From Chromatiaceae bacterium (GTDB lineage: Bacteria > Pseudomonadota > Gammaproteobacteria > Chromatiales > Chromatiaceae), in contig JACKMU010000002.1 in assembly GCA_024235215.1 (NCBI GenBank), forward strand, positions 62,001 through 126,000: a DNA stretch of 64,000 nucleotides, in the 5' to 3' direction. Made by a program: the position numbers and the translations under genes. Of this stretch, positions 50,198 to 58,887 are shown one piece after another. The notes beneath the pieces were generated by a model that searched no databases, had not been told where the DNA came from, and saw nothing but the letters and a program-made list of their open reading frames with translations. Numbering within the stretch: the stretch's first letter is position 1; every line of letters begins with the position of its first letter.

Positions 50198-51537
50198 CAG
50201 AAGTCGGCCTGGAGTCGCATCTGCAGGATCCGCGGATCATCTCCGGAGGCGAGATCGCCGTTGTCGCTGGCCTGCCGGTCGTTGTATACCCGGGTGTAGT
50301 TGGCCATCAGTCGCAGCTGAGGTTCGAGGTACCAGTTCACACCCAGGGTCAGGTTGCGCTCCCGGCCTCCATCGATCTCTGTGTCGTTCAACTCCAGCGC
50401 ACTGTAGCGCAGTGCCAGCTCCCATGCGCCACTGGAGCGCTGTGGCCGGACCCTGCCGAAGTCCCCTTTTTCATAGCGATAATAGCGAGACTCCCCAGTC
50501 AGAAACCAGCTGCCCTGCAGATACCAACCGGCAAAATCCAGCGCCGGGACGCTGTCACGGCGTTCCACTCCAGCCCACAGATACTCCCCCTGCAGTGACA
50601 GCGGACCCCAAACCGCCGCCGATTCCAGGGCCACTCGTTGCAGTGCGCTGGCATCGGCGATCGACTTTTTACCGGTATCCAGAAATTCTATTCCGGTCAG
50701 ATGGGATTCAGGTCCACGCCTGAAGCGCAGATAGTCTCCTGGTTTCACCGCACGATATGCGCCGGAGAGACCCAGGTGGATAGCCCGCTCCTCCTCGTGC
50801 CAGGGTGCCCAGGTAGCACGTGCCGTCACGCCCCAGCCCTGATTCGTTCCCTCCTCCGCCTCCTGGTTCAGGGAGTGGGCGAAAACCCCTCCCGCCAGGG
50901 TCCAGTCACTCCCTAAGTGGTGCAGTCCGATCCCCAGACTGCGTCCCGGTGCCAACTCGTCGGGCAGCGCCCGCTCCATGAAGGTGAGATGCTCGAAACT
51001 GGTCTGCGGCTCCAGGCCGAAAGGCTCCTTGAAATGGCCTATCCTCAGACTGACCGGATGCCAGGCCAGATAGTCGAGATAGACATCTTTGACGTCCACC
51101 TCGTCACCGGCGAAATCCAGCTCCAGCGCATAGCCAAAATCCCCGTGGTAGCTCCCTTCAAGCTCCAGCCGCGCGCGCCGCAGCTCCGCACCGTCACCCA
51201 TACCCGACTCGCTGTAGCTGGCGGTGTCCAGCGCCAGCCCGCCGCCCAGTCTGAACCAGGATTCACCATCGTAGGCCGCCACCTCCATACCACCTGCACT
51301 GCTATCCACACGCACCTCGGTAACCTGCGGTGTATCTGGTATCGGTGTCGCAGCAATGGTTTTCGTGGCATCCACCCGCAACGCGCCGATAAGCTCCTGG
51401 TACTGCACCTCGGTGATGGTGCCATTCTGTCGCAGGATTTCCAGCAGGCGTGCCAGTTCGGCCTCACCGGCCCAGGTGCCGGACACGAGCAGAGGCAGCA
51501 GCGCCCACGCCAGATGTCGTCTCGTCATACGCTTCAC
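50197..51537 (-). CDS. OprO/OprP-like phosphate-selective porin family protein
   Basis: A 446-residue outer-membrane porin precursor: signal peptide (about 1-23), short helical or coiled N-terminal segment (LARLLEILRQNGTITEVQYQELIGAL) usual for the family, and a 16-stranded barrel with aromatic/terminal phenylalanine strand (MRLQADF at the end). FKEPFGLEPQTSFEHLTFMERALP is the conserved family segment. The ion selectivity (phosphate, pyrophosphate or other anion) cannot be told. It is the first gene of the porin-PhnD-GGDEF/EAL operon. Confidence 0.86.
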   Translation of the reverse strand: MKRMTRRHLAWALLPLLVSGTWAGEAELARLLEILRQNGTITEVQYQELIGALRVDATKTIAATPIPDTPQVTEVRVDSSAGGMEVAAYDGESWFRLGGGLALDTASYSESGMGDGAELRRARLELEGSYHGDFGYALELDFAGDEVDVKDVYLDYLAWHPVSLRIGHFKEPFGLEPQTSFEHLTFMERALPDELAPGRSLGIGLHHLGSDWTLAGGVFAHSLNQEAEEGTNQGWGVTARATWAPWHEEERAIHLGLSGAYRAVKPGDYLRFRRGPESHLTGIEFLDTGKKSIADASALQRVALESAAVWGPLSLQGEYLWAGVERRDSVPALDFAGWYLQGSWFLTGESRYYRYEKGDFGRVRPQRSSGAWELALRYSALELNDTEIDGGRERNLTLGVNWYLEPQLRLMANYTRVYNDRQASDNGDLASGDDPRILQMRLQADF

Positions 51538-51663
51538 TCCGCGCCATCCAGCGCAAACCGGCGTAGTTTACCTCAAGATCACGCTCTGATCCCGCGCGGA
51601 TGGATGACCAATCAGTTCTGCATGTTGTCTAAAGGTGCGCGATCAGCGCTTCCCCTGCCGGTG

Positions 51664-52869
51664 TTACCGGTAGCGCAGCACCGCTTCCCGCTCTATACAC
51701 CAGGCCTGTTCATCTTTCGTGGCCATCCTCTCCAGATCGCCGGGTGCCGCTTCGGGATCATCCACCCACTCACGCAGCAGTCCACTCCCATTGATCAGGT
51801 CGATTGCCAGACGGTCAGTTTCGTACTCGTAGGGGAAGTCGCGCCATAGCGGGTAATCCGGGCGCAGCCGGCGGATAGCCTTGAACACCAGCGCCAGCAA
51901 ACGCCAGGGACGGAACGCCAGATGGTTGTAAGCAGTATCATCCAGATGGATCTGCACCCCGGCACAGAGCTTTCCAGCGTGTTTGTGAAAGGTGGGTTCG
52001 AACCAGCACTCCCGCAACCGGCATCCCTGCAGCCAGGCTGGCGCGAGTCTACCCATCTCCGCCAGCAGTTTACGTGGTTCCAGATCAGGTGCCCCGAACA
52101 GCTCCAGTGGCCGGGTGGTGCCACGCCCCTCAGAGAGCGTGGTGCCCTCCAGCATGACGGTGCCGGGGTAACAGCGGGCCATCCAGAGATTGGGGGCATT
52201 GGGGCTGGGATTGACCCAACTGCGTGTGCCTGCTGGCCAGCCGTATCCCGGACCCTGTTCGGGCCTCCACCCCGCCATGGGTACCACCTCGCACGCCACA
52301 TCCAGCTGCAGCGACCGGATATACCACAGCGCCAGTTCGCCCAGCGTGAGGCCATGGCGCATGGGTAACGGCCCGGCACCAACGAAGCTCTCCCAGCCAG
52401 TACGCAGCGTCAACCCCTCTACCGGTCTGCCAATCGGATTGGGACGATCCAATACCACCACGCTTTTATCAAACTGTGCCGCTGCCTCGAGAAAATAGCG
52501 CAGCGTGGTAATGAAGGTGTAGATACGGCAGCCAAGGTCCTGCAGATCGACCAACAGCAGGTCGAAGCTGTCCATCATCTGCGGTGTGGGTCGCCGCACC
52601 TCACCGTACAGGCTGAACACCGGGATTCCCAGCAGCGGGTCAGTGAAGTCCATCGACTCCACCATGTTGTCCTGTTTTTCCCCACGCAGCCCATGCTGCG
52701 GTCCGAAGGCGGCAGAGAGTTGAATATCATCCAAACGGGCAAGCGCATCCAGTGAGTGGGTGAGGTCATCCGTCACAGAGGCCGGATGGGCCAGCAGCGC
52801 TACACGCGCTCCGTTCATGACGTGGCGCAGCGCAGACTCCCGCAGCAGGCGATCGATGCCAAATCTCAT
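51664..52869 (-). CDS. DUF1343/NamZ-type exo-N-acetylmuramidase family protein
   Basis: A 401-residue protein of the family whose characterised member NamZ (GH171) removes terminal MurNAc from peptidoglycan fragments. The order of segments is typical: LLAHPASVTDD, FGPQHGLRGEKQDNM, PVFSLYGEVRRPT, LVDLQDLGCRIYTFITTL, VLDRPNPIGRP, WVNPSPNAPNLWMARCYPGTVMLEGTTLSEGRGTTRPLE. No signal peptide, so a cytoplasmic role in muropeptide recycling is likely. It is followed downstream of the DOMON-like gene, 39 nt apart, in the same operon. Confidence 0.88.
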   Translation of the reverse strand: MRFGIDRLLRESALRHVMNGARVALLAHPASVTDDLTHSLDALARLDDIQLSAAFGPQHGLRGEKQDNMVESMDFTDPLLGIPVFSLYGEVRRPTPQMMDSFDLLLVDLQDLGCRIYTFITTLRYFLEAAAQFDKSVVVLDRPNPIGRPVEGLTLRTGWESFVGAGPLPMRHGLTLGELALWYIRSLQLDVACEVVPMAGWRPEQGPGYGWPAGTRSWVNPSPNAPNLWMARCYPGTVMLEGTTLSEGRGTTRPLELFGAPDLEPRKLLAEMGRLAPAWLQGCRLRECWFEPTFHKHAGKLCAGVQIHLDDTAYNHLAFRPWRLLALVFKAIRRLRPDYPLWRDFPYEYETDRLAIDLINGSGLLREWVDDPEAAPGDLERMATKDEQAWCIEREAVLRYR

Positions 52870-52908
52870 TGTGTTACTCCACTGCTCGATTCATCGGAGG
52901 ACTGGTTT

Positions 52909-53463
52909 TCAGGCGGGCTCCAGCTGCTGTACGAAAGCTTCGGGATGATGGAAATCGGGTTCCCCCACGGGGTGATGCAACGCCCAGTAGGAGAGTCCAC
53001 CCCCGCTGTCTTCGATGACCGCAGCCAGACCCAGCCACAACGGACGACCCTGCGGCAGCTCGGCTCGATTGAGCCGCACCTCCAGCTCCAGTCGATTCGG
53101 ACTTCTGCGCTGCTCGAAAGCAGGAGTTGGCCCGACCACCGCCTCTCCCCCAACGCGATAGTCGCAAAAGTCATACATCGCCCATGCTCCCGAGGGTGAG
53201 AAATTGAATTCCCGGTATCCTGGGCCTGATCCCCCCATCAGGAAGGCTTCGAAACAGGTGTGCCGCCAGAGTCCATCGGCCGGTCGGGAAGTCCGCAATG
53301 CAGGAATGCGCAGTGTCGCCAGATCCGACTCCAGCACAAAAGAGAGCGCAAAGCGATCCCCGGACAATTCGCTCACCCGGGCGCCGATACGCGCTGTCAC
53401 TCCGGATCGGGTGCACGGGTGAGCGACGAGCGTGAAAGGATGTTTGGTAGCAACAGAGTACAT
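52909..53463 (-). CDS. DOMON-like domain protein
   Basis: A 184-residue beta-sandwich protein similar to the DOMON-like group that often precedes DUF1343 genes. The segments DGLWRHTCFEAFL, YREFNFSPSGAWAMYDFCDYR and SYWALHHPVGEPDFHHPEAFV fit it. ATG 53463 is chosen because the family begins close to the HPFTLVAHP segment; a GTG at 53481 is an alternative, and neither has a strong ribosome-binding site. Ligand unknown (heme or sugar binding are known for DOMON folds). Confidence 0.72.
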   Translation of the reverse strand: MYSVATKHPFTLVAHPCTRSGVTARIGARVSELSGDRFALSFVLESDLATLRIPALRTSRPADGLWRHTCFEAFLMGGSGPGYREFNFSPSGAWAMYDFCDYRVGGEAVVGPTPAFEQRRSPNRLELEVRLNRAELPQGRPLWLGLAAVIEDSGGGLSYWALHHPVGEPDFHHPEAFVQQLEPA

Positions 53464-53657
53464 GGAGGCGAAGGCTAACACCTCAGCACCCGGTGTGCAC
53501 AGGGGTGCGTAACCGCCTCCCTTGCGAACGCAGCGCTTTCAGCAGCAGGAGCGTCTGCAGTATGATCTGGCTGCAGGGCTGCAGTCGTGCACAGAAGGGT
53601 ACTGGCGCCAATTGTGCAAAGTATGGGAGTTACTCCTTGGCTTTTGGGTTTTCCAAC

Positions 53658-53737
53658 GGGAGAGGTGTTGCTCTCCCCTTGGGTTCCCCTGCAAAATCGC
53701 ACTTTTGCCGGGGGATCTGAATCGTTACATCCCCCGG
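53658..53737 (+). other. Two hairpins in the SIMPL gene leader
   Basis: Perfect 7-bp stem GGGAGAG/CTCTCCC at 53658-53677 and perfect 9-bp stem CCGGGGGAT/ATCCCCCGG (12-nt loop) at 53708-53737, the latter ending 25 nt before the ATG of the SIMPL gene. They could be leader structure or a promoter-proximal terminator. Confidence 0.45.
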
Positions 53738-53761
53738 GGGATAGCTGTGAAGGAGCGTTCG

Positions 53762-54481
53762 ATGCAGGGTAACCACAAAGCAAGCGCGGGGATATTCGGT
53801 GGTTTGGTGATGCTCGGCCTGGTCGGGCTCGGTTATCAGCTGGCAGATGCTGCCATCAGGTTCAAAGAGTATGAGCGAACCGTCACCGTGAAGGGGTTAT
53901 CGGAGCGGGAGTACGAAGCAGACATCGTGATCTGGCCGATAGAGTTCACCGAAGCAGGCAACGACCTGGAACAGCTGTACTCCGCCATAGAGGCCAGTAC
54001 CGCCAGGATTCAACAGTTTCTGGCCGACAATGGTATCGACAAGCGCGAGATCTCCCACACTGTACCAGCGATTACCGACAAGTCCGCACAACAATACGGC
54101 GATAATGCCAGATCCCAGTTTCGTTATACTGCGGTACAAACGGTGACCGTCTATTCGAATCAGGTCGGTGCGGTCAGAAAAATCATGGGTTCCCTGTCGC
54201 AACTCGGCAAGAAGGGGATCGTATTTTCCGGCAACAGCTATCAGGCGCAGACCGAGTATCTCTTCAGCCGGCTGAACGAAGTGAAACCGGCCATGGTCGA
54301 GGAGGCTACCCGGGAGGCAAGAGCGGTGGCGCAGAAATTCGCATCCGACTCCGCCAGCAGACTGGGCAAGATCCGCAAGGCGTCGCAGGGGCAGTTCAGT
54401 ATCGATGCGCGGGATAACAACAATCCGCACATCAAAAAGGTCCGGGTCGTCTCCACCGTCGAGTACTACCTGTCGGACTGA
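53762..54481 (+). CDS. SIMPL domain (DUF541) membrane-anchored protein
   Basis: A 239-residue protein. ATG 53762 is preceded by AAGGAGCG at the right spacing; an upstream extension to 53522 would be noncoding. One membrane helix (about residues 12-32), then a SIMPL domain with the characteristic RTVTVKGLSEREYEADIVIWPI, FLADNGIDKREISHT, QYGDNARSQFRYTAVQTVTVYS and a C-terminal STVEYYL strand. Characterised SIMPL proteins are periplasmic or outer-membrane facing, some oligomeric. Function here unknown. It is convergent and overlaps the MocA gene by 16 nt. Confidence 0.86.
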   Translation: MQGNHKASAGIFGGLVMLGLVGLGYQLADAAIRFKEYERTVTVKGLSEREYEADIVIWPIEFTEAGNDLEQLYSAIEASTARIQQFLADNGIDKREISHTVPAITDKSAQQYGDNARSQFRYTAVQTVTVYSNQVGAVRKIMGSLSQLGKKGIVFSGNSYQAQTEYLFSRLNEVKPAMVEEATREARAVAQKFASDSASRLGKIRKASQGQFSIDARDNNNPHIKKVRVVSTVEYYLSD

Positions 54482-55080
54482 ACGGCTGGAGAGCGACCCC
54501 TGCCAGGATCATGCAACAGCTGATCCGCTGAATCCACATCCAGCAACACGCCCGGGTCATCGACGGCCAGCAACTCCAGTGCACTCAGATTTGTACTTAG
54601 CAGCATACGCGCACCCGCGTCTCCGCTCAGCTGTGCCAGCTGCTCTCCCCACTGCGCCGCAAATCCCACCGGATGTCCCCGCCGCCCCGCATATTCGGGG
54701 GCAACCAGCCGGGCACCCTGCTCCACCCTTGCGGCTATCATGTGAATGGTCCTCCGCTCGATCCAGGGCATATCGGCAAGCGCGACAACCCAACCCTGGT
54801 TACACGAGCGGGTTGCCCGCACCGCCAATGCCAGGCTGCTGCCCATGCCACGGGCAACTTCCGCGCTGATAATGAGCTGAAAACCCAATCCGGCCAGCGC
54901 GGTTTGCATTTCGACGTCACCCGGGCGAATGACAGCAACGGAACCGGGAAGTGCAGCGATCAGATTGCCGGCCGCCGCAACCCCCAGCAACCGACCGTCT
55001 GGCAGCGGGTGCAACAGCTTGTGGGTACCGAAGCGCCTCCCCTCCCCGGCGGCGAGCAGCACCCCGATCGGAGCGATCAT
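54466..55080 (-). CDS. mocA: Molybdenum cofactor cytidylyltransferase-like (MocA) protein
   Basis: NTP transferase that adds CMP to Mo-molybdopterin for the xanthine-dehydrogenase family. The 204-residue protein starts with the nucleotide-binding LLAAGEGRRFGTHKLL, then LADMPWIERRTI, RRGHPVGF and VDSADQLL. MocA and XdhC next to a hydroxylase are a recurring set for cofactor maturation. It overlaps XdhC by 4 nt. The last residues after LLHDPG are variable. MobA-type GTP use is the alternative but context favours MocA. Confidence 0.86.
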   Translation of the reverse strand: MIAPIGVLLAAGEGRRFGTHKLLHPLPDGRLLGVAAAGNLIAALPGSVAVIRPGDVEMQTALAGLGFQLIISAEVARGMGSSLALAVRATRSCNQGWVVALADMPWIERRTIHMIAARVEQGARLVAPEYAGRRGHPVGFAAQWGEQLAQLSGDAGARMLLSTNLSALELLAVDDPGVLLDVDSADQLLHDPGRGRSPAVQSDR

Positions 55081-56066
55081 GCCGCCTGGGAATCACGACT
55101 GAGGAGCAGACGGACACCATGGCGCACCGCGGTGATATCAGCCAGTACCGACAGTGCGATTTCACCCGGTTTTTTGCCGCCGATCGGCAATCCGACCGGT
55201 CCGTGGATGCGCGCGATCTGTTCCGCGCTGTAGCCCAGCAGGGCAAGACGTTGACGCCGGGCTGCCGCGGTTCGCGCCGATCCCAGCGCGCCGATGTAGA
55301 ATGCCCGGGACTCCACCGCCGCACACAATGCCAGATCATCCTGCTTCGGATCATGCGCCAGGGTAACGATGGCGGTGCGCGATAGTTCGTTCAATGCAAG
55401 GATTTCGTCATCCGGCATGCTCCGCGAGTAGCTCACCCCGGGCAGCGGATTCGCCTCTGTGAACGAGTCACGCGGATCACAGACGGTGACACGGTAATCG
55501 AGTTGCAGCGCCATCGATGCGAGCCTGCGGGCGATCTGTCCGTTACCGATCAGCAGCAGGTCCCAGGCGGGGCCGAACACCTTGACAACCTCGGCATCGC
55601 TGACACTGAACTCGATCTCCCCCGCTGACGGATACAGGCGCACCTCACCCGTGGTGATGGCAACACGCCGGCAGATCCGGGTGCGCTGCGCCAGCATCGC
55701 CAGCAACGCGTCCACCGGTGCGGCGGCATTGAGCAGCTCGACCAGCAGTTCCAGCCTGCCGCCGCAGGGCAGGCCGAAACGGGCCGCCTCCGCGCTGTTC
55801 ACACCGAAATCGACCCGCACCGGCGTATCCGCTCCCAGCTCGCCGGCCCGATGGCTGGCCACCAGTGTCTCTTCGACACAGCCACCGGAGACTGAGCCGC
55901 TGCATCTGCCATCGGAACTGATCACCAGCAGCGAACCCGGTGGGCGCGGAGACGAACCCCAGGTTTTCAACACGGTAACCAGTGCGACTCGCTGGCCCTG
56001 AGTCAGCCACTCGGCGGCTGCTGTGAGCACCTCCAGATCATCGCCAGACAGATCCGGACTCATCAT
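55077..56066 (-). CDS. XdhC/CoxI family molybdenum-cofactor insertion chaperone
   Basis: A 329-residue chaperone that binds sulfurated molybdenum cofactor for insertion into hydroxylases. N-terminal XdhC/CoxI domain (about residues 10-95, with VLKTWGSSPRPPGSLLVIS and GSVSGGCVEETLV), and a C-terminal Rossmann-like domain (about 165-310) with LLLIGNGQIARRLASMAL and YIGALGSARTAAARRQRL. It overlaps both the large subunit gene and mocA, so the cluster is a single operon. Start is either ATG 56066 or 56063. Confidence 0.9.
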   Translation of the reverse strand: MMSPDLSGDDLEVLTAAAEWLTQGQRVALVTVLKTWGSSPRPPGSLLVISSDGRCSGSVSGGCVEETLVASHRAGELGADTPVRVDFGVNSAEAARFGLPCGGRLELLVELLNAAAPVDALLAMLAQRTRICRRVAITTGEVRLYPSAGEIEFSVSDAEVVKVFGPAWDLLLIGNGQIARRLASMALQLDYRVTVCDPRDSFTEANPLPGVSYSRSMPDDEILALNELSRTAIVTLAHDPKQDDLALCAAVESRAFYIGALGSARTAAARRQRLALLGYSAEQIARIHGPVGLPIGGKKPGEIALSVLADITAVRHGVRLLLSRDSQAA

Positions 56067-58252
56067 GCCAACCTCAGCGGCAACTTGCGCAGTCTCTGTC
56101 CGGTGGCCGCGAAAACCGCATTGGCGACGGCCGGCGCGATGACCGGGGTCGCCGGCTCACCAACGCCCGTGGGAGGTTCAGCCGAAGGCACGATATAGAC
56201 CGCAACCTCCGGCATCTGATCGATGCGCAGGATCTGATAATCGTTGAAGTTGGATTGCACCACCCGGCCCTGATCCAGCGTCAACTCGCTGTAGAGCGCG
56301 GCAGACAGACCGAAGCCCATGCCACCCTGCATCTGTGCTTCGATGATGTCGGGATTGATCGCGATGCCGCAATCCACCGCGATGACGACACGGTCCACAT
56401 AGATCACGCCTCTTCTCACCGTCACCTCGGCGACTTGAGCCACATAGGAGTTGAAGGATTTATGCACGGCCACACCCCGCCCCTGGCCGCGGCCCAGCGG
56501 TGCACCCCAGTCGGCTTTTTCCGCGGCCAGGTTGAGCACACCGAGGTGGCGCGGCTGATCCGCCAGCAGCCTGCGGCGATAGGCCACCGGATCCTGGCCC
56601 GCTTTGTGCGCCAGTTCGTCGATGAAACACTCTCCGGCGAAGGCAGTGTGGGTGGAGCCGACCGAACGCCACCAGAGTACCGGTACGGGCAGTTGCGGTG
56701 AATGCAACTCAAGCTGGAAATTGGCGATCGGATAAGGGAGATTGACTGCCCCTTCCACCGAAGTGTGGTCAACCCCGTCCTTGACCATCACCGCTTCAAA
56801 GGGTGTGCCTGCCAATATGGACTGACCGACGATGCGCTGCTCCCAGGCCAGCGGATTGCCCGCCGCATCCAGTGCACCACGAAGTTTGTGCAGATACATC
56901 GGCCGGTAGTAACCGGCCCGGGTATCGTCCTCGCGTGTCCAGACCATTTTCAGCGGCGTCCCCTGTTCCAGACTGCGCGCGATATGTACCGCTTCAAGCA
57001 GGTAATCGGCAGCCGGATTGGCACGGCGGCCAAACGAGCCGCCGGCGTAGAGCATGTTAATCCTCACCTGCTCCGGTTTCAGCCCCAACAGCTTTGCCAC
57101 CGCCATCTGGTCACCCGTCTGCATCTGTTCGCCATTCCAGATGTCGCAGCCGCTGTCGTCGATCCGCACCACGCAGTCCATCGGTTCCATGGCCGAATGG
57201 GAGAGAAACGGCACGCTGTACTCTGCTTCCAGCAGACTGTCGGCTTGTGCGATCACCTGGGCGGCGTCGCCTTCTTTACGCACCAGGGTTCCCTCGGTTC
57301 GCGCCAGCTCACGATACTCATCCAACAGCTCCGCAGAGCTCCTGCTGAATGCCCCGGACTCGTCCCAGCTGACCGACAACGCATCCCGTCCCAGTCTGGC
57401 ACTCCAGAAATCATCGGCAACCACCGCCACGCCGGAAGGGATGGAAACTACCTTGTTGACCCCGGGCACCCGCAGCGCAGCCGTATCATCCACGCTTTTT
57501 ACGCTGACCCCGAAGCGGGGAGGATGGAGCACCAGCGCGCTCTTCATGCCCGGGAGTTTCACGTCCAGCGTGAACTGCGCCGTCCCGTCGATTTTTTCTG
57601 CGCTGTCCTGGCGCGGGATACGCTTACCGATTAGCGTGAACGCTTCCGGCTCCTTGAGCAGCACGGTTTCCGGAACCGGTTGCCTGGCCGCCAACTCCGC
57701 CAGCTGGCCGAATCCCGCCTGGCGTCCACTGGCGGAGTGCGCCACCACCCCGGCAGCCACAGAGACCTCCGTCTCCGGCACCTGCCACAGTTCGGCAGCA
57801 GCAGTCACCAGCATCTGCCTGGCCACTGCGCCAGCACGCCGTAACTGGTCGAATGAATTGGCTATCGCGGTACTGCCACCGGTGCCCTGCATCGGACCCC
57901 AAAACAGATTGTTATAGCGCGAGGCGTCAGCGGGTGCGCCCGCCACCCTGATCTTCCCCCAGTCGGCGTCGAGCTCTTCGGCAACCAGCGTCGCCAACCC
58001 GGTGTAGGTTCCCTGACCCATCTCCAGGTGTTTGGAGATCACGGTGACCAGGCCATCTTGGTCGATACGCAGAAAGGCGTTGGGTGAAAATTCACCCGCC
58101 TGCGCTGCGACGGAACCAGCGTTTTCTGGCGCGGACGGACGTTCCCCCGCGCGGACGCCGGGCAGTATGCCCAAGGTCAGCCCGGCAACGGATACCAGTG
58201 CACTGGTGACAAACCGGCGGCGGCTCAGATTGACGATGTCACCCGTGTTCAT
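56063..58252 (-). CDS. Molybdenum hydroxylase large subunit, isoquinoline oxidoreductase (IorB) type
   Basis: A 729-residue molybdopterin-binding catalytic subunit. ATG 58252 follows GGAGG and opens with a Tat signal, NLSRRRFVTSALVSVAGLTLG (double arginine at residues 11-12), so export to the periplasm is expected. Motifs include EMGQGTYTGLATLVAEELD, GGSTAIANSFDQL, GGSFGRRANPAADYLLEAV and GVGEPATPVIAPAVANAVF. The family oxidises aldehydes, nicotinate or N-heterocycles. It overlaps the small FeS subunit gene by 4 nt. The fused two-domain layout (aldehyde-oxidase-like domain split by insertion) is typical; the substrate is unknown. Confidence 0.88.
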   Translation of the reverse strand: MNTGDIVNLSRRRFVTSALVSVAGLTLGILPGVRAGERPSAPENAGSVAAQAGEFSPNAFLRIDQDGLVTVISKHLEMGQGTYTGLATLVAEELDADWGKIRVAGAPADASRYNNLFWGPMQGTGGSTAIANSFDQLRRAGAVARQMLVTAAAELWQVPETEVSVAAGVVAHSASGRQAGFGQLAELAARQPVPETVLLKEPEAFTLIGKRIPRQDSAEKIDGTAQFTLDVKLPGMKSALVLHPPRFGVSVKSVDDTAALRVPGVNKVVSIPSGVAVVADDFWSARLGRDALSVSWDESGAFSRSSAELLDEYRELARTEGTLVRKEGDAAQVIAQADSLLEAEYSVPFLSHSAMEPMDCVVRIDDSGCDIWNGEQMQTGDQMAVAKLLGLKPEQVRINMLYAGGSFGRRANPAADYLLEAVHIARSLEQGTPLKMVWTREDDTRAGYYRPMYLHKLRGALDAAGNPLAWEQRIVGQSILAGTPFEAVMVKDGVDHTSVEGAVNLPYPIANFQLELHSPQLPVPVLWWRSVGSTHTAFAGECFIDELAHKAGQDPVAYRRRLLADQPRHLGVLNLAAEKADWGAPLGRGQGRGVAVHKSFNSYVAQVAEVTVRRGVIYVDRVVIAVDCGIAINPDIIEAQMQGGMGFGLSAALYSELTLDQGRVVQSNFNDYQILRIDQMPEVAVYIVPSAEPPTGVGEPATPVIAPAVANAVFAATGQRLRKLPLRLA

Positions 58253-58716
58253 GCTGCACCTCCCGCCAGTCTCCTGCCTGCCAGTTTGATCCCTGCGCGG
58301 ATTCTCAGGTAGGTGGCACAGCGGCACAGATTGCCTGACATCGCTGCATCGATATCCGCATCGGTCGGTTGCGGCTGTCTGTTCAACAGCGCGGCTGCCG
58401 ACATGATCTGGCCGGACTGGCAGTAACCGCACTGCACCACTTCAAGTTCCTTCCAGGCTTGTTTGACCGCCCGGCCCGCGGCCGAGTCCAGCCCCTCGAT
58501 CGTGGTGATCTCCCTGCCGGCAGCGGTCGAAAGCGGCGTGACACAGGAGCGGACCGGGTCACCATCGAGATAGACCGTGCAGCTGCCGCACAGTGCCTGA
58601 CCGCAACTGTATTTTGTGCCGGTCAGACCGACGTGGTCGCGTAGCGCCCACAGCAAGGGCATTTGCGGGTCCAGGTCCAGTTGGTACAGTTTTCCATTGA
58701 TCGTAATATTCAGCAC
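58249..58716 (-). CDS. Molybdenum hydroxylase small [2Fe-2S] subunit (IorA type)
   Basis: A 155-residue protein with two [2Fe-2S] clusters: a ferredoxin-type site in SCGQALCGSCTVYLDG (about residues 37-52) with a further cysteine at VRSCVTPL, and the C-terminal four-helix site with QCGYCQSGQ and NLCRCATY. GTG 58716 is chosen since GGAGGAGGG lies just upstream; the longer frame begins at 58746. No Tat signal, as expected for a subunit co-exported with its partner. First gene of the operon. Confidence 0.9.
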   Translation of the reverse strand: MLNITINGKLYQLDLDPQMPLLWALRDHVGLTGTKYSCGQALCGSCTVYLDGDPVRSCVTPLSTAAGREITTIEGLDSAAGRAVKQAWKELEVVQCGYCQSGQIMSAAALLNRQPQPTDADIDAAMSGNLCRCATYLRIRAGIKLAGRRLAGGAA

Positions 58717-58887
58717 TTTGCCCTCCTCCAACGCAAACCGGTGCATACTTGGGATTCCAAAGTGAGTCTAGTCTGTCCCACTCCTGTCTGCAGTGGTTTT
58801 GCAATGCCGACAGCCTGCAGCTGCGGGTATCCAGGCTGCGCAGTGTGGAAGCAAGCGGATATTTCTGTATTTCGTGAAGAGCAAACC

